A DNA stretch of 64,000 nt. Source: Sphingomonas jaspsi DSM 18422 (GTDB lineage Bacteria > Pseudomonadota > Alphaproteobacteria > Sphingomonadales > Sphingomonadaceae). Under the pieces are notes generated by a model that did no database searches, was not told the DNA's origin, and saw nothing but the letters and a program-made list of their open reading frames with translations. A program made the translations under genes and the position numbers. The DNA lies in NCBI RefSeq assembly GCF_000585415.1, contig NZ_KK073876.1, positions 1,051,810 to 1,115,809 of the forward strand, in the 5' to 3' direction. Of the stretch, positions 47,418-58,880 are shown one piece after another. Every line of letters starts with the position of its first letter. Within the stretch, counting starts at the first letter, position 1.

Positions 47418-48689
47418 CTAATGGACCTCGCGGGCCTGGCGATCGCCTTTGGTCGCGAGGGTAAAGCGGGGTTCCTTCTGCGGTGCGCCAAGCGCCAGTG
47501 AGGCGGCGATGCGGCCGACTTCCGGCCCGTGCTTGAAGCCGTGGCCGGACCCGCCGCCGACCAGCACCACATTGGCCAGGGTGGGATGACGGTCGATCAG
47601 GAAGTCGCCGTTCGAGCTATTCTCATATTGGCAGACGCGGGTTTCGGTCAGCGGCGCGCCGCGCAGTAACGGGAAGCGACGGTCGCGAAAGGCGACGATC
47701 TCGGCCAGCGCTGCTTCGGTCCGCTCGCGCGACTGGGTGTCTGGGTCGACCTCGACGCCGTGGGCGTCATGCGCGAACTTCACCCCGCGGCCTTCGAGGT
47801 CGGGGAAGCCGTAGAAGATGTCGCCGCCGTTGAAGTCGGCCCAGCCGGGCATGGCGCCGGGCAGGAAGCGGCGGTCGCCCTGCGGCGGCGCGAAGAAGAA
47901 GACTTCTTGCCGGGTCGGCACGATCTTCTTGCCCAGTAGATCGGGGAATAGCTTCGGCAGCCACGGGCCGAGCGCGAAGACGAAGCGATCGGCCGCGACG
48001 CGCTCGCCATTGTCGAGGCGAACCTCGTGCAGCCGCGCGTCGGCGGCGGGCGTAGCGACCTTGCCGGTGACGTATCGACCGCCGCCGGCGACGAAGCGCT
48101 GGACCAGCGTGCCGACCGCGCGCCGCGCCATCAGCGCGCCGAACTGGGGTTCGAAGATGCCGAACTTGACGTCGCTGAAGTCGATGGCCGGGAAGCGGCG
48201 CTGCATCTGGCCGGCGTCGAGCTGTTCGATCGGCAGGCCAAGTTCGCGGTTCACGCGGATCGACTGGGTGAAATAATCGTCCGGATTGGCACTGAAGAAG
48301 AGCACCCCGCACGGATGGAAGATCGGCAGGCCCGATACGGCGCTCAGCGTCTTCCACTGCGCCAGGCTGTCGCGTGCCATGCGGGTATAGATGGCGTCCT
48401 TGCCATAGCCGGCGCGGGTCATTCGGCTTTCGCCGCCGCTCGACGCACGGTTGTTGGCCGGCCCCGCCATGTCGACCAGCGTGACGCGGTGGCCTGCCGC
48501 CAGCAGGTGATGCGCGGTCCATGCCCCGAACACGCCGGCACCGACGACGCAGACATGCGCCTTCGACCCGGGCGCGGCGCGGGTCATCGCTGCCGTAGAA
48601 ACGGCGACGCCGCCCGCTCCGCGAAGGAGCGAGCGGCGGTCAAAGTGGGGGGACAGGCCGCTGGAAGGCGAACCGTCCCCCTTGGTCAT
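47418..48689 (-). CDS. Tat-exported sarcosine-oxidase-like FAD enzyme
   Basis: 423 residues. Twin-arginine signal FDRRSLLRGAGG, then the FAD-binding VVGAGVFGAWTAHHLLAAGHRV. ASSGGESRMTRAGYG and RVCQYENSSNGDFLIDRHP correspond to monomeric sarcosine oxidase/N-methyltryptophan oxidase; the Cys in RVCQYE is at the place of the covalent 8-alpha-cysteinyl-FAD. It should oxidise a secondary amine, producing hydrogen peroxide, in the periplasm. Just downstream of a TonB receptor on the same strand (4-base gap), so uptake and oxidation of the same compound is a possibility. Confidence 0.82.
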   Translation of the reverse strand: MTKGDGSPSSGLSPHFDRRSLLRGAGGVAVSTAAMTRAAPGSKAHVCVVGAGVFGAWTAHHLLAAGHRVTLVDMAGPANNRASSGGESRMTRAGYGKDAIYTRMARDSLAQWKTLSAVSGLPIFHPCGVLFFSANPDDYFTQSIRVNRELGLPIEQLDAGQMQRRFPAIDFSDVKFGIFEPQFGALMARRAVGTLVQRFVAGGGRYVTGKVATPAADARLHEVRLDNGERVAADRFVFALGPWLPKLFPDLLGKKIVPTRQEVFFFAPPQGDRRFLPGAMPGWADFNGGDIFYGFPDLEGRGVKFAHDAHGVEVDPDTQSRERTEAALAEIVAFRDRRFPLLRGAPLTETRVCQYENSSNGDFLIDRHPTLANVVLVGGGSGHGFKHGPEVGRIAASLALGAPQKEPRFTLATKGDRQAREVH

Positions 48690-48693
48690 GATG

Positions 48694-51339
<2,646 letters not shown>

Positions 51340-51374
51340 GATATTTCCCCTGTTGAATCGCACAACTGCAGGGA

Positions 51375-51400
51375 GACTATGCTCTTTGGCGGCGGCGAAA
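51375..51400 (-). promoter_or_regulatory. Possible promoter of the TonB receptor
   Basis: Minus strand TTTCGCC-N11-GCATAGTC, a partial match to TTGACGS-N10-14-GCTANAWC, 35 bases upstream of the ATG. Confidence 0.3.
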
Positions 51401-51429
51401 AGGGGGGCAATCGTTTCGGTTAACGACTG

Positions 51430-51897
51430 TCACGATTCGGCAACAGTGGGCCCGAACGGCAGAAGTCCGGCATCAGGCCGTTGCGCCACCGCGACACCAC
51501 GGTCGGCGAGGAAGCGATGGCGAACGATTTCCGCCTGCTGTTCCAGCCCGTAGCGATCGAACGTTTGGCCATCCCGCAGCGCATAGGCATAGCGGCAGAA
51601 GGGGTGGCGCATCAGGACCAGGTAGAAGCGTCCCTTGGCCTGCGCCTGCCAGACGTGCGTCATCTCGTGGATGAACAGGCCCTGCAGCGCCATCCTCTCG
51701 CGGCTGAAATCGTCCGACCACAGCGGGCTGTCGGGATGGAAGTGGATGTTGCCGGTCGGGGCCATCACGATTCCCTTCGGCTGGAACGGCCACCATTTGC
51801 GGCGCACCAGCCGGACTCGCCCGCTGTCGACGGAATCGCCGAACATCGACCGGACAAGTTCGACCTCTCCGTCGGTCAAGGGACGTGCATCGTTCAT
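51430..51897 (-). CDS. HExxH metalloprotease-like ('vgr-related') protein
   Basis: 155 residues. FIHEMTHVWQAQ is a HExxH zincin motif. The family is frequent in sphingomonads under the name vgr-related protein, a misleading label because there is no VgrG domain. DUF4157-like. No signal peptide. A third ligand candidate is Glu in LEQQAEIV. Protease activity is inferred from the motif only. Divergent from acpP. Confidence 0.7.
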   Translation of the reverse strand: MNDARPLTDGEVELVRSMFGDSVDSGRVRLVRRKWWPFQPKGIVMAPTGNIHFHPDSPLWSDDFSRERMALQGLFIHEMTHVWQAQAKGRFYLVLMRHPFCRYAYALRDGQTFDRYGLEQQAEIVRHRFLADRGVAVAQRPDAGLLPFGPTVAES

Positions 51898-51929
51898 CGC
51901 ATCGCGCAAGGTAGGGCGTCACACGACGC

Positions 51930-51958
51930 TTGCCCAGTGGCGCATCCGACGCTAGGGC
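51930..51958 (+). promoter_or_regulatory. Probable housekeeping promoter of acpP
   Basis: TTGCCCA-N14-GCTAGGGC, one of the best matches here to TTGACGS-N10-14-GCTANAWC, 28 bases before the acpP ATG. Confidence 0.55.
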
Positions 51959-51986
51959 AGCGCAAATTCTAACGGAGGAAGTCCAC

Positions 51987-52223
51987 ATGAGCGAGACCGC
52001 CGATCGCGTGAAGAAGATCGTCGTCGAACATCTCGGCGTCGAAGCCGAGAAGGTCACCGAAGAAGCGAGCTTCATCGACGATCTGGGTGCCGACAGCCTC
52101 GACATCGTCGAGCTGGTGATGGCGTTCGAAGAAGAATTCGGTGTCGAAATCCCGGACGATGCGGCCGAGAAGATTTCGACCGTCAAGGACGCGATCGACT
52201 TCATCGACGCGAACAAGGGCTGA
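51987..52223 (+). CDS. acpP: Acyl carrier protein
   Basis: 78 residues, very acidic. [20 protein letters not shown] holds the phosphopantetheine serine (GADSLD). Carries growing acyl chains in fatty-acid synthesis. GGAGGA lies about six bases upstream of the ATG. Followed by a strong hairpin, then fabF. Confidence 0.98.
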   Translation: MSETADRVKKIVVEHLGVEAEKVTEEASFIDDLGADSLDIVELVMAFEEEFGVEIPDDAAEKISTVKDAIDFIDANKG

Positions 52224-52264
52224 TCGGGACCGATCGGCTGCCGCCCGCCCGATGAGGCGGCACG

Positions 52265-52295
52265 AACGGCTTCCCGTATGACGCGGGAGGCCGTT
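52265..52295 (+). terminator. Hairpin terminator/attenuator between acpP and fabF
   Basis: AACGGCTTCCCG pairs with CGGGAGGCCGTT (12 bp, one G-U), loop of seven, then TGCATTTG. Probably partial, reducing fabF expression relative to the much more abundant ACP; that role is inferred. Confidence 0.7.
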
Positions 52296-52326
52296 TGCAT
52301 TTGAAGGGATTGCAGAGGGGAATCGC

Positions 52327-53586
52327 ATGCGCCGTGTGGTGGTAACGGGTCTGGGTCTGGTCACGCCGTTGGGGGCGGACGTCGAAACGACATGGGCCAA
52401 CATCCTGGCATCCAAATCGGGCGCAGGGCCGATCACGCGGTTCGATGCATCCGACCAGAAGTGCAAGATCGCCTGCGAGGTAAAGCCTGCCGACCATGAA
52501 TATGGCTTCGACCCCAACAAGCGCGTCGACCACAAGGTCCAGCGCCAGGTCGATCCGTTCATCATTTACGGCATCGATGCGGCGGGCCAGGCGCTGGAAG
52601 ACGCCGGCCTCACCGAAATGGACGAGGACACCAAGCTGCGCGCCGGTGTGTCGATCGGCAGCGGCATCGGCGGCCTGCCGGGCATCGAAAGCGAAAGCCT
52701 GCTGCTCGCCGAAAAGGGTCCGGGCCGGGTCAGCCCGCACTTCGTCCATGGCCGCCTGATCAATCTCATCTCGGGCCAGGTTTCGATCAAATATGGCCTG
52801 AAAGGCCCGAATCACGCGGTCGTCACCGCCTGCTCGACCGGCGCCCATTCGATCGGCGACGCCGCGCGCATGATCAAGGATGACGATGCCGACATCATGC
52901 TGGCGGGCGGCGCGGAATCGACCATTTGCCCGATCGGCATCGCCGGATTCGCCCAGGCGCGCGCGCTCAACATGAGCTACAACGACCGGCCGACCGAGGC
53001 GAGCCGCCCCTATGACAAGGACCGCGACGGCTTCGTCATGGGTGAAGGTGCGGGCGTGGTCGTGCTCGAGGAATATGAGCATGCCAAGGCACGCGGCGCG
53101 AAGATTTACGCTGAGGTCGTCGGTTACGGCCTGTCGGGCGATGCCTATCACGTCACCGCCCCCGACCCCGAAATGGACGGCGCCTTCCGCTCGATGAGCG
53201 CGGCGCTGAAGAAGGCGGGGATGAGCCCGTCGGACATCGACTACATCAACGCGCACGGCACCTCGACCATGGCCGACACGATCGAGCTTGGCGCGGTGAA
53301 GCGGCTGTTCGGCAATGCGATGGGCAATGTGTCGATGAGCTCGACCAAGTCGGCCATCGGCCACCTGCTGGGCGGCGCGGGCGCGGTTGAGACGATCTTC
53401 TGCATCCTCGCCATCCGCGACCAGATCGTGCCCCCGACGCTCAACCTCGACAATCCGGACGAAGGCACCGATGGCGCCGACCTCGTCCCCAAGGTCGCCA
53501 AGAAGCGCACCGTTCGCGCGGCGCTCAACAACAGCTTCGGCTTTGGCGGCACCAACGCCTCGCTGATCGTCAAGGCGGTCGACTGA
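52327..53586 (+). CDS. fabF: 3-oxoacyl-ACP synthase II
   Basis: 419 residues. Cys-His-His triad: TACSTGAHSIG, NAHGTSTMADT and SAIGHLLGGAGA. It elongates acyl-ACP with malonyl-ACP. Order acpP-fabF-mltG is conserved in many proteobacteria. mltG begins five bases after the stop. Confidence 0.98.
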   Translation: MRRVVVTGLGLVTPLGADVETTWANILASKSGAGPITRFDASDQKCKIACEVKPADHEYGFDPNKRVDHKVQRQVDPFIIYGIDAAGQALEDAGLTEMDEDTKLRAGVSIGSGIGGLPGIESESLLLAEKGPGRVSPHFVHGRLINLISGQVSIKYGLKGPNHAVVTACSTGAHSIGDAARMIKDDDADIMLAGGAESTICPIGIAGFAQARALNMSYNDRPTEASRPYDKDRDGFVMGEGAGVVVLEEYEHAKARGAKIYAEVVGYGLSGDAYHVTAPDPEMDGAFRSMSAALKKAGMSPSDIDYINAHGTSTMADTIELGAVKRLFGNAMGNVSMSSTKSAIGHLLGGAGAVETIFCILAIRDQIVPPTLNLDNPDEGTDGADLVPKVAKKRTVRAALNNSFGFGGTNASLIVKAVD

Positions 53587-53591
53587 CCGCC

Positions 53592-54554
53592 ATGCTCCGG
53601 CGGCTGACCTGGCTGGCGGGGCTGGCCCTGCTGACGGCGCTGGCCGCGACATGGCTGTTGTGGTGGAGCGCGGGCGAGAAGCCCGGGCCGAACCGCGTCA
53701 AAATCGCCGAAGGATCCAGCCTGTCGTCGGTCGCCGACCAGCTGGCGGCGGAAAAGCTGATCCCCGGCACGGCGACGACCTTCAAGGCCTTTGCCAAGCT
53801 GTTCGGCTCAAGCGACCCGATCCAGGCCGGCGAATTCGACCTGCCCAAGGGGGCGAGCGCTGCCCGGATACTCGACATTCTGCAACACGGCCGGGCCGCG
53901 GTGCGGCTGGTGACGGTTCCCGAAGGAATGCCGTCGATCCTGGTGCAGGAAAAGCTGGCGGCGGTGAAGGAACTGACCGGCGACGCGCCGTTGCCCGCCG
54001 AAGGATCGGTCCTCCCGAACAGCTACGACTGGCAGCCGGGTGAAAGCCGGGCAGCGGTCGTGGCGCGGATGCAGGCGGCGATGGCCAAGGCACTGGCCGA
54101 GGAATGGGCCAAGAAGGGGCCCCGATCGGTGGTGAAGACGCCGCAGGAGGCGATCATCCTTGCGTCGATCGTCGAAAAGGAAACGGGCAAGGCCGACGAA
54201 CGGCCGATGGTGGCAGGGGTCCTGTCCAACCGCATCCGCATCGGCATGGCGCTGGGCGCCGATGCGACCAGCATCTATCCGATCACCAAGGGCAAGCCGC
54301 TGGGGCGGATGATCAAGCGATCCGAACTGCTCGCCGACAACGGCTACAATACCCGCACCAAGCTGGGTCTGCCGGCCGGTCCGATTACCAATCCCGGGCG
54401 GGCAAGCATCGCCGCTGTGCTCAACCCCGCCGAGACCAAGGCGCTCTACTATGTCGCGGACGGCAGCGGCGGGCACGCCTTTGCCAATACGCTGGCGGAG
54501 CATAACGCCAACGTCGCGAAATGGCGGCAGTACCGGAAGGAAAAGGGAATCTAG
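53592..54554 (+). CDS. mltG: Endolytic murein transglycosylase MltG
   Basis: 320 residues. Short cytoplasmic start, one membrane helix (about 5-24), a LysM-like domain (VKIAEGSSLSSVADQLAAEKLI), then the YceG domain with the catalytic Glu in ILASIVEKETGKADERPMVAGVLSNRI and LGADATSIYPIT. Cleaves new glycan strands, setting their length. Overlaps the convergent SH3 gene by four bases. Confidence 0.96.
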   Translation: MLRRLTWLAGLALLTALAATWLLWWSAGEKPGPNRVKIAEGSSLSSVADQLAAEKLIPGTATTFKAFAKLFGSSDPIQAGEFDLPKGASAARILDILQHGRAAVRLVTVPEGMPSILVQEKLAAVKELTGDAPLPAEGSVLPNSYDWQPGESRAAVVARMQAAMAKALAEEWAKKGPRSVVKTPQEAIILASIVEKETGKADERPMVAGVLSNRIRIGMALGADATSIYPITKGKPLGRMIKRSELLADNGYNTRTKLGLPAGPITNPGRASIAAVLNPAETKALYYVADGSGGHAFANTLAEHNANVAKWRQYRKEKGI

Positions 54555-54934
54555 ATTCCCACCGCGTCGGACCGGACATAACCGACCAAGCCGTCCGGCC
54601 CATAGCCCCAGGCCCATCCGCGACTGTTGTCGAGCATCCGCAATTCGGTTCCGGCATCGAGCGATGCAATGACTTCGGATGTGTCGTTGGCGGAGACGTA
54701 AAAGGGCGACGCCTTGACCAGATGTCGGACTAGCGGTTCGGCATAGTGCGAGGCGATGACCCGGCCGGCGAGCGATGCGTCGGCCAGGTCCTTGCGATAG
54801 GCGTGGGTGCGCGGATCGGGCAGCAGGCTGGTGCCGGTAAGCCCGAAATCGTCAACCAGCGGCGAGCGCCGGCTCTGCGATGCGGACGGCGCCGTTCCCG
54901 CGTTGCTGCTGTTCGTCCTGCCCGGCACGGACAT
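54551..54934 (-). CDS. SH3-domain protein
   Basis: 127 residues from ATG 54934, which overlaps marR by 83 bases in another frame. The conserved part begins at LLPDPRTHAYRKDLADASLAGRVIASHYAEP and ends with an SH3 fold (GWAWGYGPDGLVGYVRSDAVGI). That N-terminal block is typical of the SH3 half of NlpC/P60 (C40) peptidases in sphingomonads, but no peptidase domain follows. A CTG at 54859 just before the marR stop would remove most of the overlap (102 residues). Probably binds peptidoglycan. Confidence 0.6.
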   Translation of the reverse strand: MSVPGRTNSSNAGTAPSASQSRRSPLVDDFGLTGTSLLPDPRTHAYRKDLADASLAGRVIASHYAEPLVRHLVKASPFYVSANDTSEVIASLDAGTELRMLDNSRGWAWGYGPDGLVGYVRSDAVGI

Positions 54935-55235
54935 ATCGCTGGAATCCGTCAAGAAATTCTGCCCCGTCGTTGGTGCGGACGACAAACACGTTGCGCCTGT
55001 CATCCTGGTCTCGTTCGCGGCGCAGATAGCCCAGCGTGCCCAATGTATTCAAGGCGCGCGTGACGACCGGCTTCGATACGCCCAACGTCTGCGCAAGACC
55101 GCGCACGGTGTGCGGGCCCGGCGTCAGGTAGACGAGCATCAGAAGGGCCATTTGCCGATTGGTGAGGTCGGGCTGCCCGGATCGCACATATCCGATCAGG
55201 GCTCGCATCCAGCCCGACAACTTATTGTCGGCCAT
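54852..55235 (-). CDS. MarR-family transcriptional regulator
   Basis: 127 residues. Winged helix with PDLTNRQMALLMLVYL, GLAQTLGVSKPVVTRALNTLGTLGYLRRERDQDDRRNVFV. A perfect palindrome, 14 to 37 bases upstream of the start and overlapping the -10, is its likely operator, predicting autorepression. ATG 55235 has AAAGGAG upstream (spacing 9-10). Ligand unknown. SH3 gene follows. Confidence 0.87.
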   Translation of the reverse strand: MADNKLSGWMRALIGYVRSGQPDLTNRQMALLMLVYLTPGPHTVRGLAQTLGVSKPVVTRALNTLGTLGYLRRERDQDDRRNVFVVRTNDGAEFLDGFQRYVRAGQDEQQQRGNGAVRIAEPALAAG

Positions 55236-55248
55236 GATTGTGAAAACT

Positions 55249-55272
55249 CCTTTGTCGTATAGTCGACAAAGG
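55249..55272. promoter_or_regulatory. MarR operator palindrome
   Basis: CCTTTGTCG-TATAGT-CGACAAAGG: perfect 9-base arms and a 6-base centre, the size of a MarR dimer site. It covers the predicted -10 and touches the Shine-Dalgarno of marR. Confidence 0.7.
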
Positions 55273-55283
55273 AAACCGCGCAA
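55257..55283 (-). promoter_or_regulatory. Probable marR promoter
   Basis: Minus strand TTGCGCG-N12-GACTATAC. The -10 is inside the palindrome at 55249-55272, so repressor binding would block it. Confidence 0.5.
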
Positions 55284-55355
55284 ACCGCCTTTGGTTTCGT
55301 GCTTTTCCAGATTTTCCGTCAATATCGGGGATTTAACCCCCGAAAATGTGGCGGA

Positions 55356-56750
55356 TCATTTGCTCGCAAAGCGGTCCGAAAGGTAGTGGAACGCCGCGCG
55401 CAGCCCCATCGCTTCGCCGCCTTTCGGCCGGCCGGGGCGGCTGGCGGGTCGCCAGGCGAAGGTGTCGAAATGCGCCCACGGCGTGGTCGGCGGCACGAAG
55501 CGGCGCAGGAACAGCGCTGCCGTCACCGCGCCGGCCATCGGCGAATCCGCGCCGTTGGCAAGGTCGGCGATGTCCGACTTCAGCATCTCGTCATAGCCGT
55601 CCCACAGCGGCATCCGCCACAGCGGGTCGCCGACGAACTTCGCCGCCGATTCCAGCCCTGCCGCCAGATCGTCGTCATTGGCGAACATGGCGGGAAGATC
55701 CGGGCCGAGCGCGACCCGTGCCGCGCCGGTGAGCGTCGCAAAATCGATGACCAGTTCAGCCTCGCCCTCGATCGCCTTGACCAGCGCGTCGCCCAGCACA
55801 AGCCGCCCTTCGGCGTCGGTATTGTCGATTTCGACCTTCAGGCCCTTGCGGCTGTCGATGATGTCCCCTGGGCGGAAGGCGGTGGCGGAGACGCTGTTTT
55901 CGACGGCGGGAATCAGCAGGTGCAGCCGGACCGGCAGCTGCGCCGCCATCACCAGCTTGGCCAAAGCCAGCGCATGGGCGGCGCCGCCCATGTCCTTCTT
56001 CATCAGCCGCATGCCGCTGGCCGGCTTGATGTCGAGCCCGCCGCTATCGAAGCATACGCCCTTGCCGACGATCGCGACCCGCGGCGCGTTCTCCTTACCC
56101 CAGTGAAGTTCGATCAGCCGCGGCGCGCGGTCGCGCGATGCGCCCTGGCCGACCGCCGCGATCATCGGATAGCCTTGCGCCAGCGCATCGCCGCCGGTCA
56201 CCTCGACCTTGGCGTGATGCACCTTTGCGACGTCGCGCACCGCGGCCTCCAGCTCGGCCGGTCCCATGTCGGCGGCGGGCGTATCGACGAGGTCGCGGAC
56301 CAGCGCGGTGGCTTCGGCCTGCCTGACGATCGTGTCGATGTCCGCCGCCTGCTTGACCAGCAGCACGCGCGGCCCGCGATCGTCGGCCGGGCCGGTCTTG
56401 TAGCGGACGAGCTTGTGCTGGCCGAGCAGCCAGCCGAGCGCCGCGATACCCGCATTGTCCCCGGCCAGCCGATACTTGCCCTCGGGCAGCGCTTCGCCGA
56501 GCCGCGCGAGGCACCATGGCGTCAGCGTTCCAGTATCAGCCACGGCAACAACCACTTCGAAATCATTTTCGACCGGCAGCGCCAGAAACTGGCCTGCCGA
56601 TTTGCCGTCGAACCGGGCTGCGGCCAGCAGCGCCTGCCGCTGCGGGGACTGCCGCTTGGCCCAGTCGGGGAAGCCGTCCTTGTCGACGAGATGGATGGTC
56701 CGCGCGGCTTCGCCGCGGTCGGGCTGGAGCATCGAAGCGAAATCGGTCAT
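55356..56750 (-). CDS. Leucyl aminopeptidase family protein (M17)
   Basis: 464 residues. M17 metal and active-site motifs VGKGVCFDSGGLDIKPASGMRLMKKDMGG and NTDAEGRLVLGDAL. The N-terminal domain is diverged from PepA. A two-zinc cytosolic aminopeptidase. A weak hairpin (CGGGG/CCCCG) lies after the stop. Confidence 0.93.
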   Translation of the reverse strand: MTDFASMLQPDRGEAARTIHLVDKDGFPDWAKRQSPQRQALLAAARFDGKSAGQFLALPVENDFEVVVAVADTGTLTPWCLARLGEALPEGKYRLAGDNAGIAALGWLLGQHKLVRYKTGPADDRGPRVLLVKQAADIDTIVRQAEATALVRDLVDTPAADMGPAELEAAVRDVAKVHHAKVEVTGGDALAQGYPMIAAVGQGASRDRAPRLIELHWGKENAPRVAIVGKGVCFDSGGLDIKPASGMRLMKKDMGGAAHALALAKLVMAAQLPVRLHLLIPAVENSVSATAFRPGDIIDSRKGLKVEIDNTDAEGRLVLGDALVKAIEGEAELVIDFATLTGAARVALGPDLPAMFANDDDLAAGLESAAKFVGDPLWRMPLWDGYDEMLKSDIADLANGADSPMAGAVTAALFLRRFVPPTTPWAHFDTFAWRPASRPGRPKGGEAMGLRAAFHYLSDRFASK

Positions 56751-56800
56751 GATAGGGACTTAGGGCGTCGCGGGGGCGACGACCAGAGGGGAGGGCGACC

Positions 56801-57313
56801 ATGTTTGTCATCGCGTTGTTGATGGCGGCCGCTGCGCCGTCGGAGTCCATCCTGACCGACGATGCGGTCCAGCAGTTGACGATGGTCGCCAGGAGCCGCG
56901 AGGCCGATGCGGCTGGGCGCGCCGGCATGCTGAAACGCCAGGAGCTGGAAGTCGCCCTGCGCGGCGCGCTGACGGGCCGGACGCGGGCGGTCAGCATTCC
57001 GGGTCACGGCATCTATGTCGTCTACAATAGCGCCGACGGCAAACTCTACGCCTGGTTCCCGGGACAGCCTTCGGTCGTCAGCGGGACATGGGGGGTGCAG
57101 AAATTGAGCCGCAAGGTCAGCGTCGCCTGCCAGCGGTTCGACCGGCCGGGCGCGACGCCGCGCACCGGACCCTATCTGCCGCAGGAATGCATGCCGGCGG
57201 AAAAGACGCTGGGCGATCTCGACGTCCTCGAAAGTTGGGACGGAGACCCGTTCCTGCTGTCCAGCGGACAACTGCCCTTCATCAAGCAGCCGATGGGCCT
57301 GCCCAGACCCTGA
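56801..57313 (+). CDS. Exported protein of unknown function
   Basis: 170 residues. Short signal-like N-terminus (MFVIALLMAAAAPSES). Two cysteines (VACQRF, QECMPAE), probably a disulphide. GHGIYVVYNSADGKLYAWFPGQPSVVSGTWGV looks like a small beta domain. GGGAGGG precedes the ATG. Not recognised. Confidence 0.65.
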   Translation: MFVIALLMAAAAPSESILTDDAVQQLTMVARSREADAAGRAGMLKRQELEVALRGALTGRTRAVSIPGHGIYVVYNSADGKLYAWFPGQPSVVSGTWGVQKLSRKVSVACQRFDRPGATPRTGPYLPQECMPAEKTLGDLDVLESWDGDPFLLSSGQLPFIKQPMGLPRP

Positions 57314-57341
57314 CCGTCAACCCGTTACGTTCAGTCTTCGA

Positions 57342-58754
57342 TCAGGCGACGGGGACGCCAAACAGGTCGTGCTCGTCCGAATCCTCGATCAGGACCTTGC
57401 AGAAGTCGCCGGCCTTGAGGTGACCCGCATCGCGCAGATGGACTTCACCGTCGATTTCCGGCGCGTCGGCCTTGCTGCGACCGGTCGCGCCGACATCGTG
57501 ATGATGCGGCGCGTGGGGCGCATCGAAATGCTGGCGGTCGGGGCCGTCCTGTGACGCGACCTCGTCGACGCGGTCGATGATGACGTCGATCGTCTTGCCG
57601 ACCTTGGCGGCGAGCTTTTCGGCGCTGATCCGGGCGGTCATTTCCATCACCCGGGCATAGCGCTCTTCCTTGACCGCTTCCGGCACCGGGTCGGGCAGGG
57701 CGTTGGCCGCAGCACCTTCGACCGGTTCGAAGCGGAACGCGCCGACGCGGTCGAGCTGCGCTTCTTCCAGCCAGCCCAGGAGATACTGGAAATCCTCCTC
57801 GGTCTCGCCGGGGAAGCCGACGACGAAGCTGGAACGGATCGCAATATCCGGACAGATGGCGCGCCAGTTCTTCAACCGCTCGAGCACCTTGGCCTCGTTC
57901 GCCGGGCGCTTCATCAGCTTGAGCACCTTGGGGCTCGCGTGCTGGAAGGGAATGTCGAGGTAAGGCGTAATCTTGCCCTCGGCCATCAGCGGGATGACCT
58001 GGTCGACATGCGGATAGGGGTAGACGTAATGCAGCCGCACCCACGGCTGCTCGCCCGCCGGCGTGCGCAGTTCGCCCAGCGCCTGCGCCAGGTCGGTCAT
58101 GTGCGCGCGAACCTCGCGGCCATGCCACTCGCGTGGCTGGTGACGGATGTCGACGCCATAGGCCGACGTGTCCTGGCTGATGACCAGCAGTTCCTTGGTC
58201 CCCGCCGCGACCAGCTTTTCGGCTTCGCGCAGGATCGCGTCCGGGCGGCGGCTAACGAGGTCGCCGCGGATCGAGGGGATGATGCAGAAGGCGCAGCGAT
58301 GGTTGCAGCCCTCGGAAATCTTCACATAGCTGTAGTGGCGCGGGGTCAGCTTCAGCCCGGCCTCGGGCACCAGGTCGATAAAGGCGTTGGGTACCGGCGG
58401 CGCCGCTTCGTGCACCGCGCTCACCACTGCCTCATACTGCTGAGGGCCGGTGACGGCGAGCACGTCGGGGAAGCGGGCGCGGATCACCTCGGCCTCGTTG
58501 CCCATGCAGCCGGTGACGACCACGCGGCCGTTCTCGGCGATGGCCTCGCCGATCGCTTCCAGGCTTTCTTCCTTGGCGCTGTCGAGGAAGCCGCAGGTGT
58601 TGACCAGCACGACGTCGGCGCCGGCATAGTCGGCGCTCATCTGGTAGCCGTCGGCGCGCAGTTTAGTGAGGATCCGTTCGGAATCGACCAGCGCCTTGGG
58701 GCAGCCGAGCGAAACCATGCCGACCTTCGGCGGAGTGGGAAGTTTGGTAGCCAT
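57342..58754 (-). CDS. rimO: Ribosomal protein S12 methylthiotransferase RimO
   Basis: 470 residues. N-terminal UPF0004 cluster ([31 protein letters not shown]), radical [18 protein letters not shown], and a TRAM domain with [12 protein letters not shown]. It methylthiolates an aspartate of S12. Within TRAM there is a 20-residue, His-rich insert ([13 protein letters not shown]) after DRVDEVASQ. Converges with the exported-protein gene. Confidence 0.95.
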   Translation of the reverse strand: MATKLPTPPKVGMVSLGCPKALVDSERILTKLRADGYQMSADYAGADVVLVNTCGFLDSAKEESLEAIGEAIAENGRVVVTGCMGNEAEVIRARFPDVLAVTGPQQYEAVVSAVHEAAPPVPNAFIDLVPEAGLKLTPRHYSYVKISEGCNHRCAFCIIPSIRGDLVSRRPDAILREAEKLVAAGTKELLVISQDTSAYGVDIRHQPREWHGREVRAHMTDLAQALGELRTPAGEQPWVRLHYVYPYPHVDQVIPLMAEGKITPYLDIPFQHASPKVLKLMKRPANEAKVLERLKNWRAICPDIAIRSSFVVGFPGETEEDFQYLLGWLEEAQLDRVGAFRFEPVEGAAANALPDPVPEAVKEERYARVMEMTARISAEKLAAKVGKTIDVIIDRVDEVASQDGPDRQHFDAPHAPHHHDVGATGRSKADAPEIDGEVHLRDAGHLKAGDFCKVLIEDSDEHDLFGVPVA

Positions 58755-58880
58755 GGGAGGCCGCGCCCTTAGCGGGATTCGCCGCGAAATGCGAGCGTTG
58801 CGACGGGGCGGTAGAATTGGTTGGCCATCATCGCTAAAGCGCGCTCAAACCACCCTCAAGAGCAGCAAGAGATTCAGCCC

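Noticed and set aside
51430..51897. VgrG / type VI secretion component
   Set aside because: The family label vgr-related is misleading; the protein has a HExxH motif and no VgrG domain, and no T6SS genes lie nearby.
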